The notes under the pieces: generated by a model
What the model was told of the DNA's origin: nothing
What the model saw: only the letters and a program-made list of their open reading frames with translations
Database searches by the model: none
Made by a program: the position numbers and the translations under genes
From: Adenanthera pavonina
Taxonomy: Eukaryota; Streptophyta; Magnoliopsida; Fabales; Fabaceae
DNA: 64,000 nt
Assembly: GCA_026686845.1 (NCBI GenBank)
Contig: JAIVEN010000010.1
Location: 39,530,001 to 39,594,000 of the forward strand
Direction: 5' to 3'
Shown here: piece after piece, positions 1 through 11,940 of the stretch
Numbering within the stretch: the stretch's first letter is position 1
Layout of the letters: each line of letters starts with the position of its first letter

Positions 1-249
1 TGCAGGGTTAATTTCGTCAGACGGGAATCGGTAATATCTTTGATAATGACTATAGATATATATATATGCATGTGCCTTTTAATTAATTTAATTTTCAATA
101 ATTTTGACTAATATTTCTTAGCTGTCAATTTGTGAGTATGCAGGATATGGAGGTGGTTGGGATATGCTGGCATGGGAATTAATGTTAAAGAAGCTATTGA
201 TAGTGTGAATGGTAAATGCAGGTCAAGGTCATTGCTTCTGGGCTTGTGA
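1..249 (+). CDS. 3' end of an unrecognised spliced gene (partial)
   Basis: Two short segments join in frame across a plausible 113-base intron (GT at 31, AG at 142-143). The first exon part is 1-30 and the terminal exon is 144-249, with a TGA at 247-249. The joined reading ends in a peptide containing LISSDGNRIWRWLGYAGMG followed by a Lys/Arg/Ser-rich tail. The sequence after the stop keeps fairly high complexity, and an AATAAA lies at 525-530, which fits a 3' UTR. I do not recognise the family, and the upstream part is outside the window. The assignment rests on splice phase and composition only, so it could be a chance open frame. Confidence 0.35.
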
Positions 250-535
250 ATATATTGTAATTGGAGTTGGAAAAGGAAGAGCCACGGGCCAATTAAGGCT
301 TGACGCAGATTAGCAACATTGTCCGTTGGATAGTCTATGCCTATGGGATGGAGTTGTACGTACGATCTTTACAAGCCATAGCCACCACATGGATCAGAGC
401 TCCATCGATCGGGATCAGCCATGGAGCTTCTCGATCATCATCTTGGATATTGGTTCATTGACTTGTTGTGATGAACAATGATTCTTAATTTGTTAGCGGT
501 GTACAAATTTTTTTCTCGTATTTTAATAAAATTCT
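250..535 (+). other. probable 3' UTR of the left-edge gene
   Basis: This stretch is less AT-rich than the DNA after it, has no long open frame, and ends near an AATAAA at 525-530 suited to polyadenylation. It is assigned as a 3' UTR only because it follows the putative terminal exon. Confidence 0.3.
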
Positions 536-960
536 CATTGCGATCTTAGTTGATTATTAGAGTTGATGATCGAATTCAATATTTTCTTGTGCGGGTTCCA
601 TTACAATTTTGCTGGCCGGCCCGGGTGGGGGTTGAGTTCAATCAGTGGGACCATTGATTGAATAATGTGCTGAGATATATAGTTGTTCATTGTTGTTATA
701 TACTTGAGCATATAGATATATAGAGTTGAGTTCATCTTCTTTAATTTGTTGCTTTCCTACTTGCAGTTGCCGCAAATGAATGATGCAAGCATTTGGTTCT
801 TTTTTTGCTATTTTTGTAAGGATGTCTTTGTTTTTCATCGTCGGACAAAAATAATAGACATGAAAACTTTTGTTTAGGGTGGTCAGGTCATTGGAGGCTG
901 TATCATCAAGTTCTATGACTGATGAGATGAATGTATCACGCTGGGTTTTAACCTTTAAAG

Positions 961-994
<34 letters not shown>

Positions 995-2640
995 AGGATT
1001 GTTAGTGCATCACCCGGGAGACTCTAGTGAATACTACTTTTCCTCCTATGGGTTTGATGGACTCAACAAGTTTTATCTCTATCTTATGTCAATATTAATT
1101 TTCACAAAATTGACATCACCCAAATTAATTTTGAATTTTACAATGTTTTAACTAATATATTAAATCCTTTAGCTTAAAAATACTAACTTGTTTTATTCGA
1201 CTTCATGCATGGTAACTATATAAAATACCTAAATAATTAAGATATGTTTTTTTGTCCACTGTGTAATTAATAATAAGTACAGATTTTTTGCCTTAACATT
1301 TGGAATAATTAATTAGTAGACATTGATCAACTTCTAAGCTTTTATATCAAGATATCGTGAAATCAAGTTGGTTAATATTAATCAATATTTAAGTTGTCTA
1401 ACCAACTTGAATTAATCAAATTTTAGGTAAATTTTCATTAAATAGGTTTGAATACATAATTAATAAATAACATAATTGGTAAATTTAATTTCTTGATTAT
1501 TTTTAAATTTATGGTTTGATGAAGTTATTTAAATTTAGGCTCAAATTAAACTTTAAATATTTTTTATATTCAACTAAAAAACATTTTCAACTAAAGTATG
1601 TGAAGTAGAAAGTGCTATATATGCAAAGTCAACCATGGGCCATAATATATATGGGCATTTTCTGGTGGCCTGAAATTTTATTATCTCACACTAGATATTT
1701 AAATTGATATTTTTAGTGGTTATTTTTCTTTAGATATGACATTTTGTATTAATACATCTTTGAAATTTCTTTTCTATATATTTGATGTGTCATATTTTTA
1801 TTATATATTTTATGTTTTTGTTTGTATTTATAAATTATAAATATATGATTGTTTTATCTCAGTATATTATAATTAAAAAAAGTCTGCATTAAAATTTATT
1901 ATTTTTGAAAGACCCCGTGTATCGCAAGATGGATAACTAGTTATCTATAAATGGGATTCACTAGTATGTTTATCTAGCATTTGACTTCTTGACGGATCTC
2001 TCTCAATAGATGCAAATTGCGCAAAACAACTTACCACATTTTTATTAATATACATAACCAACAAAAATATAAGAGCTTGAATTTTATGTGTAGCGCCAAG
2101 GTTCTAACTCGGATAAAAATTACACTTAGGCTTGAAAATTTGCGTTGGTTTGGCACTTTAAAATAATTATATCAATTTTTCACTAATTTTATTAAAATTA
2201 TATGATTTTTGTATATTTTCAAAATATAATTTGAACAAATTAGAGTCTATATTTTAAAATAAAAATTATATTTAATTATATAACCATTAAATTATACCTT
2301 ATAAAATTAAAAATTTTGTATACTGTTATGTTTACCTGATTCTAGAACTGAGTTTCTTTCTTTGTTTTTTCTTTTAAAAAAAATGGTTGAATCTAGTTTG
2401 AGCAAAAACTCAAACATAATTAGCGTAGTCCTAGTATAGGAGTCAGAGTAACATGCAGTAGCAACTCGAAAACAGACGGTTTTGCCAAAAAAAAACTGAG
2501 ACATCATCTATTGGGCTTGACCCTCGATATTCATTAAAAAAAAATCATCTATACTCTGCCATCTGTAATATATTCATTTTCTAAACATGGCGAACTAGGC
2601 CTTCTGCCACTGAACACTTGTGATCAACTCACCAACTTTT
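536..2640. other. AT-rich intergenic DNA
   Basis: I see no credible gene here. The region holds a perfect (TA)n microsatellite at about 964-992 and otherwise low-complexity AT-rich sequence. The short open frames around 638-838 (-), 870-1151 (+) and 2307-2507 (-) look random; the second simply reads through the TA repeat. Confidence 0.6.
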
Positions 2641-2946
2641 ATGGGCCTCAATACTGTGGACCTAAATCATGCATGGGTCTTTTATAAGTTGACAAAAAAA
2701 AAGACTTTTTTCAAGAAAAAAACAGGGAAAAAACACAGATAAAAGATTTAGATAAGGATAAGAGAAACTGAATGCAAACGGGGAAAAAAGCCATATTGAC
2801 GGCTACAACGGTAGAGTAATCGGAAGTAGGCGGAAGAGTCTGTCGGATTCGCTGAAACGCTTCGCTTTCACCGTGAGCTAGTGAGCTAGTTCCCCGATTC
2901 ATCTCTCACCGATGGCACCATGCATCTGAGTGTATGAACTACTATA
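2640..2946 (+). promoter_or_regulatory. promoter/5' UTR region of the Rossmann-protein gene
   Basis: The roughly 300 bases before the ATG at 2947 rise in complexity near 2850-2930, where GAGCTAGT is directly repeated (about 2876-2891). No convincing TATA box was found, so the start of transcription is not placed. Confidence 0.3.
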
Positions 2947-5900
2947 ATGGGAATGTGTACACGTGTCCCTTTTGTCTCCCCTGCCACGCCTTGTCCGAGT
3001 CACTGTCATAAATACGGTTGGTTATCACACTCCCTCCTACTACCTATTTCTTCCTCCTCATTAAGGAGCCTTCCAGAAACCCCATTTCCCACACCTGCTA
3101 TAACTCGCTTCTCTTCTTCCTCTTCGCTGTCATTTTCGAGAAAGAGGGTTGGAGTCGGTGTTGTTGTGGCAGCCATGGCGGATTCGTCTCAGAGAACTGT
3201 CCTCGTTACCGGAGCTGGCGGTAGAACAGGTGCGCTCCTTTTTCTTTATTCCATGTTGGGTTTCTTTTAATTTGAGGATTTTCACTTGGGGTAAGTTTTT
3301 GGAAATGGATCAGAAAAGAACGCTTTAAGTTTTTCGGTTTGATGATAGGTATAGCTTCAGACTCATGGGCTGTGAATTTGTGTGAAAAATGAGGATTGCT
3401 CTATTGGGAAGATGATACCTTTTAATCGGGGTTTAGGAGTCAGCGGGTTCGTTGCAGTTTGTGAGTTTGGGTTTTTATTGCATGCAATTCTGTAGACGTA
3501 CTTTCAGATTCACACCTTAATAATTAACAAATTGGTGTGAAATAAGATGCATAAAGCTTAAACTCTTGATATGTATCCCGAAAGAAACAGACACTCAAGT
3601 TTAGAAGTGAAGCTTTTTTTTTTTTATAAACTGAAGTTTTTGTATAGATATATATATTATATATACTTTGAGATTCTCACGTATAAGTTGGAAAATCAAA
3701 TGCGATTACTGGTTTTAGTAGCTTAATCTCTTGAGAGGTAGAGTTGTATATAGAATCACCGGTTCAGTGATGGGTTTGTTTTTCTGGTTTGCTGTACCCT
3801 AAGTACTACCCTTTTAAGGGTTCTTTAGTGCCACTCTAGTAAAAGTAATTTGCGTGAAGTGGGGCTCTTAAAGAAAGCTTGGCTGTCAAAACAGACCATT
3901 GTCCATTACAACGAGGAATTAGGCATAGGAATACATGATCATATGGTTTTACAGATTCATCAATAATTAAAAATTAGAATATAATATGTCAAACATATTG
4001 TTAGATGTAATTAAGGGCTTGTCCAATTCATATGATTGTATATTACAATAGTAAAGCATTGCAAATGATATACAATCTCAGTCCTTTGGCTTAAAAATAT
4101 CATTGTAAGTGTATCTAAGAGCCTCAGTTTATAGTTCATCTTATAATGTCTTTATAGCTTTCTGGTTGTATCATAATTTGTAGTAGTTAAGGTTGTGTGT
4201 TGAAGCTGAATTGTTAACAAAATAAAATTTCATCAGCGTCGGCCTTTGTCAGCGACTGATAATTCATTTTGTTGTTTGGTTGGTTACTTTTCAGGTCAAA
4301 TAGTCTATAGGAAATTAAAGAAAAGGTCGGACCAATATGTTGCCAGAGGTCTTGTTAGAACAGAAGAAAGTAAAGAGAAAATTGGTGGTGCAGATGACCT
4401 TTTTATTGGAGATATAAGAGATATTGGCAGTATCGTTCCTGCAATTGAAGGTATAGATGCTCTCATAATTCTCACAAGTGCTGTTCCGCTCATGAAGCCT
4501 GGCTTTGACCCAACAAAAGGTGGAAGGCCTGAGTTTTATTTTGATGATGGTGCATACCCTGAGCAGGTACCTTTACGCAGTTCCTATGTGACGTTTTAAA
4601 TACTTATTGATTATTGATGTTTATCTGACTTTGTTCATATTATTCTTTATGTTTTGCCTATTAGGTTGACTGGATAGGGCAGAAAAATCAAATAGATGCA
4701 GGTGAGAGCATCTTTCTTCCTTTTCATGAATTATAATATGAAGTCACAAACTCATTCCTGCTTGTAATATTGAAATTGTTTTTTCAAATTTAACAGCTAA
4801 GGCTGCTGGAGTGAAGCAGATTGTGTTGGTTGGGTCTATGGGTGGCACGAACCCCAATCATCCTCTGAACAGCTTGGGTAACGGAAATATATTGGTTTGT
4901 ATTAACTTCTCCATAACTCTTTAAATTACCTCTTTGTAGCATTCTTGTAATGCTTTTGTTTGAATAAGCGTACATCTCATGTTAGAGATGGCAAGTTTAT
5001 TAAAACATTGCATTTCTTTTCTCTCTTATATTATTCTATCTCTATTCCCTTTTATTAAAAGAATCACATGTTTATATTTAACACAGGTTTGGAAGAGAAA
5101 GGCTGAGCAGTATCTGGCTGATTCTGGTATTCCATACACAATTATAAGGTGCATCATTTTCAGTCAATACTGAGACAAACAGTTCTGCTAGGGTTTTTTT
5201 TCCTTTTTTTTTCTTTTGTTTTTTTAATGGAAATATTATTTTGTATTATACGCTACTTGATTATTTCCTTGAAATTGCAAATTAAATGAAAAATTGATTC
5301 GTTTGGCACATGTAACCTGATCTACACAAGTGAAGCCATTAGGATAGGAAATCAAAATATTTACTATGGCTTTAAGTGAAAGAAATTTGGTTATATGTAT
5401 TTCACTTTACCTTGTCCTTTTGGGCTGAAACTTGATCAAATTATTGCTTGTATTGCTTTCCAGCATGGGAAAAAAATGTTTGAAGTTGAACAATTCTAGG
5501 TTTATTTGTGTCTATGAACATTGTAATTAAGAGTAATGTTGTTATTCGTTTCACAACATATTTAAACATTTTTGGCTGCTAAGTCTTGTGATTATGTTTG
5601 TAAGATTGTTTCTGACTTTCTGCCTATCTATCCTCTCCTACACTGAACCAGAGCTGGTGGCTTGCAAGATAAAGATGGCGGTCTACGGGAACTTATCATT
5701 GGGAAGGATGATGAGCTTCTTCAGACTGAAACCAGAGCCATACCTAGAGCTGATGTTGCGGAAGTCTGCATTCAGGTATATTTTGTATACTGTGTGGAAA
5801 TTATGTAGGATAACAATAAGATATGTACTCCCCTGTGCCCCCAAGATAGCTATCCAGAAAAGAAAGAAAAGGTAGGAGCATGTTTGATTATTGATTTCAA

Positions 5901-6326
5901 AAGCAGTTCTTTTCTAATAGTTTTAAAAATATGTTTTCTACTTCCTGCATTTCATGATTGAAAATAAAAGAACAACACAGAACTGTTCTTCTCTTATTTT
6001 CTGTTTTCTCTCACAAAAAGCATAAATAAAGTACTTTTTTTTTTGGGGCATATGATGGAGCAAGGGTTTGAACTTGCAACTTATTAATTTTAGCTATTTA
6101 AAAAACTGAACATATTTTCCTGTACATTGTTAGGAGTATGAGAAATGAGCATATTCATGGCTGCATCAGATATGGATATGTGATGTTAATTGATTTGGTT
6201 GAACAGGCACTAAAATTTGAGGAGGCTCAATTCAAGGCATTTGACTTGGCATCAAAACCAGAGGGAACAGGTACACCAACAAAGGACTTCAAGGCTTTCT
6301 TTTCTCAGATCACTACTCGTTTTTGA
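2947..6326 (+). CDS. NAD(P)-binding Rossmann-fold protein, atypical SDR, plastid-type (At2g37660/At5g02240 family)
   Basis: Seven exons join in frame to 331 residues: 2947-3229, 4295-4566, 4665-4701, 4797-4894, 5087-5148, 5652-5775 and 6207-6326, all with GT-AG borders. The nucleotide-binding motif VLVTGAGGRTGQIVY lies at about residues 85-99. Family-typical blocks follow: LTSAVPLMKPGFDPTKGGRP, DWIGQKNQID, VGSMGGTNPNHPLN, KRKAEQYLADSG and the C-terminal SKPEGTGTPTKDFKAFFSQ. These closely match the Arabidopsis At2g37660/At5g02240 proteins, atypical short-chain dehydrogenase-like proteins that bind NADP and whose substrate is not established. The first 76 residues are rich in Ser, Pro and Arg with few acidic residues, which fits a chloroplast transit peptide. 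A second in-frame ATG at 3175 in a strong context (GCCATGG) would give a short form starting just before the Rossmann motif. Intron 6 (5776-6206) and intron 1 (3230-4294) hold no gene. Confidence 0.93.
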
Positions 6327-9150
6327 TTTTCAAGCTCTACTGTCATTTACATCATCCTATTCTCACAGTTCCCTCATGATGGATTTTGTTGTCATTAGTA
6401 CTACCTAAAGCAAAATACATTGGGCTATTCCAAAGTTGGTAAAAGATTGTTTAAACCCTGAGAATTCCTTTGCTGCATCATAATGATTTGGCTGATATCT
6501 CCTCCCCCCCCCCCCCCCAGCCGGGCGCCAGCAGCCCCGCCTCGCTTTTTCTTGGTTTATTCCCTGCGCTGTTTTGATTGGACAACACGTAATATACTTT
6601 TATAGGAATGAAATGGCAAAGATACTCAATGGGTAATTGGATTATATTGGTGATTATTGTTGAAATGTCGATGATGGACAAATTAAAGAGATTAAGTTTC
6701 TAGAAGGGTAAGGAATAGATAATTGTCCACTAATCATGGTGTTTTATATTTTGGCCAAAACACTAATGATGGGGTTATAGAAAACTGATTAATCAGAGAG
6801 ATTTCCATGCTAAATTACTTCTGATATTTGAGAATGAACGTATTGTTACTTTTGTCGCAAGGTTATGTTTTTTGGTAATCATTACAAAACTAGATTTTGC
6901 CCCACCCCTATTGGTGGGGACAAAATTTTTAAACAATGAACACTAATCGAAGGATATAGAAAAATTTAGAGTGTACCTGATTTTAATTATGTACATTCTT
7001 TTTTGTAGTTAAAAACTTAAAATAAGAATTTCAAAAATTAGTTAGGAGTTATTACCCACTAATATAAAGGTAAAAAAAGTATGTATTTAGAATGATAGAG
7101 AATATTTAAAGAAAAGTTAAATTAAAAGTCGTATATAAATATAATTGAAAATTTCATATATTTTCCAAAAAATAAAAATAATATGATCATTAAAATTCAA
7201 GAAAATTTTATATAATCTACTAAAATTCCATATTATACTATGTTGGAAACATCAGCAAAATTGCAGCTTCTATAAATGTATATGTGGGCGGGACATTATT
7301 TCTTTTGTTTTGCCAAGGGAGGGACATTATTTGGTGTAGAATAGCATTTCGTTTTTTAAGAATCCATTTCTTAACGAACCATTGGAATTGAAGGTGGGAA
7401 CAAGAAAACCAATCAGATTCTTTTTAATTTTTGGTCTAACAAATAGCATTCTATAAAAGAGGACCACCACACCACCATGAGTGTTCCATACTATCTGGCA
7501 ACTCATCTCATTCATTCTTGAATATGTATTGTTGAGGGCGGCCGAATCTCCTTTTTTCTATTCTAAAACTTGATCTAGATGCACCGAACCTCACAAAACG
7601 CATAAGATTCACTTTATTAATAGTGTATTTTTTATATTTTATATTGATATTAATGTTAATGTGCCTTTTTAATAAGGGATTGGAAATTGATACGTTTCAT
7701 TTTTTGTTTTCTTTTTTTTTTTTTTCGAATAAGACCTTATAAGATTCTAATATTACGCAGGTTTGTTTGATGTGACTATATAAGATATTGTATCCTGAAA
7801 GGTAATACTATTATATATTAAGAAATGTATGTTGTAATAAGCGATAGATAGCAGAAAATTGGGCATTTTTGACAAAAATACCCTTTACTTTAAAATATAA
7901 TATATTCAAATAATTTTTTTGAATTATTAATATAAAACATTGTTAATTATTTATTTTAATTTGAAAATATTTTTAAAGCAAATCAAATTCTGATTACTTT
8001 CAATCTTAATATTATTTTTCAAGAAAATATATGTTGGATGAAGGTAATTATATTTTCATTAATAACGAAAGTTATTTTTTCAATTTTTTATTGATTTTTT
8101 TAAGACTATATAAAAACCCGGCCTCTTCTTGGATTGTCCAGGCCTATCTAAGTGTTCATAGCATCCAAGCATCAAGCTCACCACAACTTATGTACACCCC
8201 TAATTGTGGGATACCGTGTGGAGCGGCTTAAGAATAAAATATATATATATATACATATTTTGCTTATACATTATAATTGCTTAACTCATCCCTTAATATT
8301 GTATTAAATTATCCATCATTTTAATGTATAAGAAGATTATAATGTATAAGTTTATATAATATATTATGTATACCAAACATGTGATAAGCTCATAATTTAT
8401 ATTATATTAGCTCATATTATCCAGCATTCTAAATGGACCCTTAATAGGATAAAACTATTGTTGGATTAAAAGAAGGGATGATAATAAGATAAAGTTTTTT
8501 ATTGGATCTGATTAGGGGCTGAGTTCATTTTTTTAAACAAAAATTAGACCTATAAATATTTACACAAAAATAGCATATGAGGTCAAGCTTGATTTGAAAA
8601 GGGAAAAAGACAATTGAAGATTTAAATAAAAAATATTTCCAAATCAGGATTCCAAGTTGAAAATTTAATTTACCTCACCTAACAACTCAGTTCTACTCCA
8701 TGATCCTCATTTGTCTTTTTCCCATTTGAAAAAGTGGACTAAATCAAACCTTTTTTCTCTCTCCTTTTTACTATGAAAACATTTATAATCAGATAATACA
8801 ATAGGTAAACTGCATCGAAAAAAGTATACAAATATATTTCTTTAGTTTTTTAATTTAAAAAATGCTTTTATCTTGTATTTTTGATATTCATTCTCTTCAT
8901 TATTAGCCCTTAAAACATAATATAAATATTAAATATAACAAAACTTAAAACAAGCCTAATTGAACGAGGTTGAAATAGGAAGCAAATTTCGTGGCAACCC
9001 ACCCACCCGAAAGGTGGATTTGATTTGCAAGACGAGAAATACAAACTGACATCTTCATTGATTCAGCTGATCTAGCTCCAAACTCCTAACTGTTAGTAGT
9101 GGAATAGAGTCTAAAAAAATGATCAGATAACCTAGTACTCCTCGAATTTG
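6327..9150. other. intergenic DNA, convergent gene ends, with a poly-C/GC-rich patch
   Basis: This is the 3' flank shared by two convergent genes. It contains a poly-C run joined to a GC-rich patch at about 6504-6547, a short imperfect inverted repeat around 7337-7354/7438-7454, an (AT)n tract near 8240-8253, and otherwise AT-rich sequence. The small open frames at 7327-7515 (-) and 8031-8231 (+) have no recognisable content. Confidence 0.6.
6504..6547. repeat. poly-C run joined to a GC-rich patch
   Basis: A run of about 16 C is followed by CAGCCGGGCGCCAGCAGCCC and further GC-rich bases, ending near 6547. It sits about 180 bases past the stop of the Rossmann gene in otherwise AT-rich DNA. 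Confidence 0.6.
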
Positions 9151-11382
9151 TCAGGCCGGTCTCCAACAAGAAAGTGCATAGATGATCCGTCCTTTCCAAC
9201 CTTGTAACAACCACTTGCAATCTTCATCGATGAGAAAATCCTTGTGGTAGGTACCCCTTACTTTATTCATTGCCCTCTCCACTAATTCTCGAGAAAAAGG
9301 AATCTGTGTAAACCCTGCTCTTAGAATACGAGCTTGCCACTGCTTGTATGTCTCCGGTCTTTCCGATCTCTCGCAGCCCTCGCAAGCTATCACGTTCAAT
9401 GCTTCTCTCCCGAATATCTCCTTCTCAATCAGCATTCTCTCCCAGTCCTCTCGAGGGACGATAGTTTCCAGCATATCAAACAGTGAAGAGTAGTGAAACA
9501 AAGCTTCGCGAAACCTGGTGACAAAGAAAGGAGCATTGAAGGCCCCGTTGATAATGCCATGAATGAATATGTCAGGGTTGATCTTTCTTATCAGATTCAG
9601 GAAAGCATTCCTTGGACTCTCTACTGCTACAGATTCATCCAGCAAGTTCTTTGCTCTATATAAACACGTAACAACCAGGAATTCGTCCCTATCGATCTTG
9701 AGTTCCTCAAACTTAATAGTTTCCCATCTCTTTGCTATGGCAACAAACTCAAATGGAACATTGAAAGCTTTTGCATAGTCCGCTAAGCGTCTTCCTGTTT
9801 CTTCTACTCTCTCAGCTGGCCTAAAACCAGGTTGTGGGAAGTCTATTCCTGTGATTCGAAGTTTCGGTGGTCCTCCTGGTCTCAATAAAAGTCGCTGTAT
9901 GAAAGTTGGCCACTGGAAACCATAATCAATACCAAAATCTATAACATGGACCCTCATTGAACTGCCTGAAGCTGACCTTATTGTGACATTTGAGGAAAAA
10001 TTAGATATCTTCCTAAAAGGGCATGCAGCAAGATAGAGATGATAGGCTTTCAGCAGATCAGCAGCTGACCTTTTCTTACTAAGGAGTCCTTTATATATCT
10101 GGCTACCAGTGCCAGCCAAGCGCGCATCAAGTCCATCAGCAAAGACATGAGCCAACCTTTGATTTCCATCCCCAAAAGGATTTGAGTACTGCCTAATCTG
10201 CTTTAACAATTCTTGTGCACTCTTATGATCATCCGCCGCAACAGCTTGTGCACACAGAACCAGAAGTGTTCTCAAATCAACCACTGCCTTTCTCCCATTT
10301 TGCTTCTTCCCACGCCCCTTACCAGTGTTGGAAGCTCTGGATTGACCATTTGGCATCACCACCTTGGTGTTCTTGTTCTGCAACGCTTCACGACGAGCCA
10401 TGAAATGGTTCTTACCTTCCCCAGCGGTATAAAGAAGCACTAGATCAAACATCATTGAACGCAGTGCTGGTTCCTTATAAACCGCTGCTTGCTTGCTACT
10501 TTTTTCTTCAGCGTCTCCCTCTTCCCTATGAGGCTGTTTTCTTACCTTTGAGCCACCAGGAAAATCATCCTCTTCATCTTTCTCCACCTTGGCTGATATT
10601 TCATTAGTCCCTGCTTTTGGCTCTTCAGGTGATAAATTAGACACACCCAAATTAGCAAACAGCTCTTTTCCACTAGGAAGAAACTTATGAGCCTCCTCAA
10701 CACCTTTTATAAATTGCCAAATGGATTGGCTCTCGCAGTTCAGATCGGGGACCTGAGAAGTACTGCTTGGAGAATCCACAGGCCCCTCCACACTACTTAC
10801 AACACTGTTTGAAGAGCTGAAAGGTGACTGAGAAATGCCATTACCTTGGATAAGTTGCGAGGGAAACTCATTAGGGTTTTGAAACAAGGAATTATGAATG
10901 AAAGTTCCGCTGAAATTACCATAGTTATTACCATGATAATCACTGTAGTTTCTGGGGAAATTATTTTCCATGCCCCCATCATTTTCGTTGATCATAAGAC
11001 TTGGATTTTGTACAGGTGAAGGTGGGTATTTTTCACCCAGTGCCTCATAGAATGATTTCTCAGCTGCTTGAAGATCCAAAGAATCTTGCAGCATGCACGT
11101 CTTATCTTCCATGTCTTCTTCCATAAGGATCTGACTTATGTAACTCAAAACAGCATCAGAAAAATCACAATCTTCCGGAGAATGCTCCTCGACCGTCACA
11201 GTGGAGGAAGAAGGTGTATTGATCGGTAATTGATCAGATTGCAGGAGACCAAATTCCCTTCTGTGATCAAAGAAGGCATTTTGAAAGCTCTGATTCTGCT
11301 GAAGAATCGGCACAGATCGATTTCCCAATCGGTTTTCACTTCTGGAATCGGTAAAAGCCCGAAGACCCCGATCCATTGTCAT
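9151..11382 (-). CDS. SCL9: GRAS-family transcription regulator, SCL9/SCL14 (LISCL) type
   Basis: This single open frame of 743 residues encodes a nuclear GRAS regulator. Residues 73-92 hold the acidic DFSDAVLSYISQILMEEDME block typical of the LISCL N-terminus, followed by LQAAEKSFYEALGEKYPPSP. The GRAS domain starts at about 367 with leucine-rich repeat I (DLRTLLVLCAQAVAADD). The VHIID core is VHVIDFGIDYGFQWPTFI at 478-495. The PFYRE region spans about 560-660, including NAPFFVTRFREALFHYSSLF, and the SAW end is WLLQGWKGRIIYALSCWRPA. The RVHVIDFG and LETIVPRED wording is closer to Arabidopsis SCL9 than to SCL14, as I recall those proteins. SCL14 is known to work with TGA factors in xenobiotic-stress genes; the role here is inferred. 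The start MTM at 11382 is the first ATG in frame. The gene converges on the Rossmann gene to its left. Confidence 0.95.
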   Translation of the reverse strand: MTMDRGLRAFTDSRSENRLGNRSVPILQQNQSFQNAFFDHRREFGLLQSDQLPINTPSSSTVTVEEHSPEDCDFSDAVLSYISQILMEEDMEDKTCMLQDSLDLQAAEKSFYEALGEKYPPSPVQNPSLMINENDGGMENNFPRNYSDYHGNNYGNFSGTFIHNSLFQNPNEFPSQLIQGNGISQSPFSSSNSVVSSVEGPVDSPSSTSQVPDLNCESQSIWQFIKGVEEAHKFLPSGKELFANLGVSNLSPEEPKAGTNEISAKVEKDEEDDFPGGSKVRKQPHREEGDAEEKSSKQAAVYKEPALRSMMFDLVLLYTAGEGKNHFMARREALQNKNTKVVMPNGQSRASNTGKGRGKKQNGRKAVVDLRTLLVLCAQAVAADDHKSAQELLKQIRQYSNPFGDGNQRLAHVFADGLDARLAGTGSQIYKGLLSKKRSAADLLKAYHLYLAACPFRKISNFSSNVTIRSASGSSMRVHVIDFGIDYGFQWPTFIQRLLLRPGGPPKLRITGIDFPQPGFRPAERVEETGRRLADYAKAFNVPFEFVAIAKRWETIKFEELKIDRDEFLVVTCLYRAKNLLDESVAVESPRNAFLNLIRKINPDIFIHGIINGAFNAPFFVTRFREALFHYSSLFDMLETIVPREDWERMLIEKEIFGREALNVIACEGCERSERPETYKQWQARILRAGFTQIPFSRELVERAMNKVRGTYHKDFLIDEDCKWLLQGWKGRIIYALSCWRPA

Positions 11383-11940
11383 CTATTTCCAAGATTCTCA
11401 CGAAATCCAAGCTTGAATACTAAGCAATGTGCAAAATCACTCCTTCCAGAAAGAAAAGTCTTCCAAGCCTACAGAGCCAATAATACACTCAGAGAACCCA
11501 CTGAACGCGAATCATAAGGTACATATGAGTGAATAAACTTTAAATCATTCCATACAAAGAAAAAAAAAAGAACTCGATAGATAAATCTCACCAAATTCAG
11601 CAAACTAGGAAAGAAAGAGGATGAAAATAGCAGCAAGTATCCACATTAGGTGACACATCAGAAAGCATATTTGCAGCAATAGGCTCAAAAAGTAGAAGAA
11701 AAACGAAATGGGTGGTTGAAGCGAAAATGGATCCAAATAGACAGAGGAGAAGAAGAGCAAATGAATATTATTGCAGAAAGTAGAGAAATGAAAGGAGATT
11801 TTACCCCTCAGAGAGACACACGAGTCTTTGCAAGTCTTTGCAGCAGCAGCAGCAGCAGCAAAAGGAAGTACGAGAAAGACCACAAGCAGCGAAGCTGGGA
11901 GCTTATGAGGCAGTGTGGTCTTAGGACCCATCAGAGCCGT
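11383..11940 (-). promoter_or_regulatory. 5' UTR with probable intron and a signal-peptide-like uORF upstream of the GRAS gene
   Basis: SCL-type genes often have a 5' UTR intron. On the minus strand a donor (GAGGGG then GTAAAATC) sits near 11803-11808, and acceptor-like T-rich sequence follows toward 11550. The putative leader exon carries an ATG at 11931 reading a short hydrophobic peptide (LPASLLVVFLVLPF then seven Ala and TCKDSC). The alanines come from a GCA/GCT triplet repeat at about 11841-11862. This could be an upstream ORF in the leader or the first exon of a separate small secreted protein. The splice sites are not proven. Confidence 0.35.

Noticed and set aside
6041..6100. Box-B-like word (GGGTTTGAACTTGC) in an intron of the Rossmann gene
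   Set aside because: No matching box A at the right distance and no repeat ends, so not called a SINE or tRNA.
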